Shown in pieces: positions 5,468-5,499 of a stretch of 5,499 bases of DNA. This DNA is from Deltaproteobacteria bacterium. Lineage in GTDB: Bacteria; Myxococcota_A; JAADFL01. Positions within the stretch are counted from its first letter, which is position 1. Every line of letters begins with the position of its first letter. Below the pieces are notes generated by a model. It saw only the letters and a program-made list of their open reading frames with translations, did not search any database and had not been told where the DNA came from. Location of the stretch: assembly GCA_013152945.1 (NCBI GenBank), contig JAADFL010000086.1:1-5499 (forward strand). Direction: 5' to 3'. Position numbers and translations under genes: made by a program.

Positions 5468-5499
5468 ATCGTTTGGTACCAATAATTCCTGGGGCGTTG

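Noticed and set aside
5348-5485. 45-residue Pro/His/Arg-rich plus-strand frame
   Set aside because: It reads straight through the palindromic repeat; its composition reflects the repeat, not a protein.

Overview
This is bacterial chromosomal sequence, moderately GC-rich by eye. A signal-anchored extracytoplasmic enzyme, a large polytopic membrane protein and an exported hydrolase fit a Gram-negative or similarly complex bacterium. The large 'spermidine synthase-like' membrane protein belongs to a type I associate with deltaproteobacterial, planctomycete and uncultured environmental genomes, but nothing here fixes the taxon.

Layout: (i) 1-82 is probably the last codons of an upstream plus-strand gene, followed by a strong GC hairpin (91-117). 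(ii) 118-235 is a leader with three short perfect palindromes. (iii) 236-1480 encodes a membrane-anchored CapA-family (poly-gamma-glutamate synthesis type, calcineurin-like fold) protein. (iv) 1477-3819, overlapping it by ATGA, encodes a 780-residue protein with about seven membrane segments on each side of a diverged spermidine synthase/methyltransferase-like domain. (v) 3835-4779 on the minus strand, convergent and only 15 bases away, encodes a metallo-beta-lactamase-fold hydrolase that resembles N-acyl homoserine lactonases but carries an N-terminal export segment. (vi) 4780-5499 has no convincing gene. It holds a good sigma70-type promoter for the hydrolase, an overlapping plus-strand promoter sharing the same -35 element, CCCAGG tandem repeats, a TAGGG/CCCTA palindromic cluster, a hairpin with a T6 tract, and near the right edge a CCCTCACCC/CCCTCTCCC-type palindromic element.

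How they may work together: the ATGA overlap implies co-translation of the CapA-like protein and the membrane protein. The positive-inside rule, applied by eye, places the SAM-enzyme-like domain of the second protein outside the cytoplasm, on the same side as the CapA domain, and its SAM-binding motifs are degraded. A joint extracytoplasmic job on an envelope polymer or lipid is a reasonable inference but is not proven. The hydrolase is a separate transcription unit. The most speculative signal is a possible structured non-coding RNA (about 4961-5208) transcribed divergently from the hydrolase promoter.
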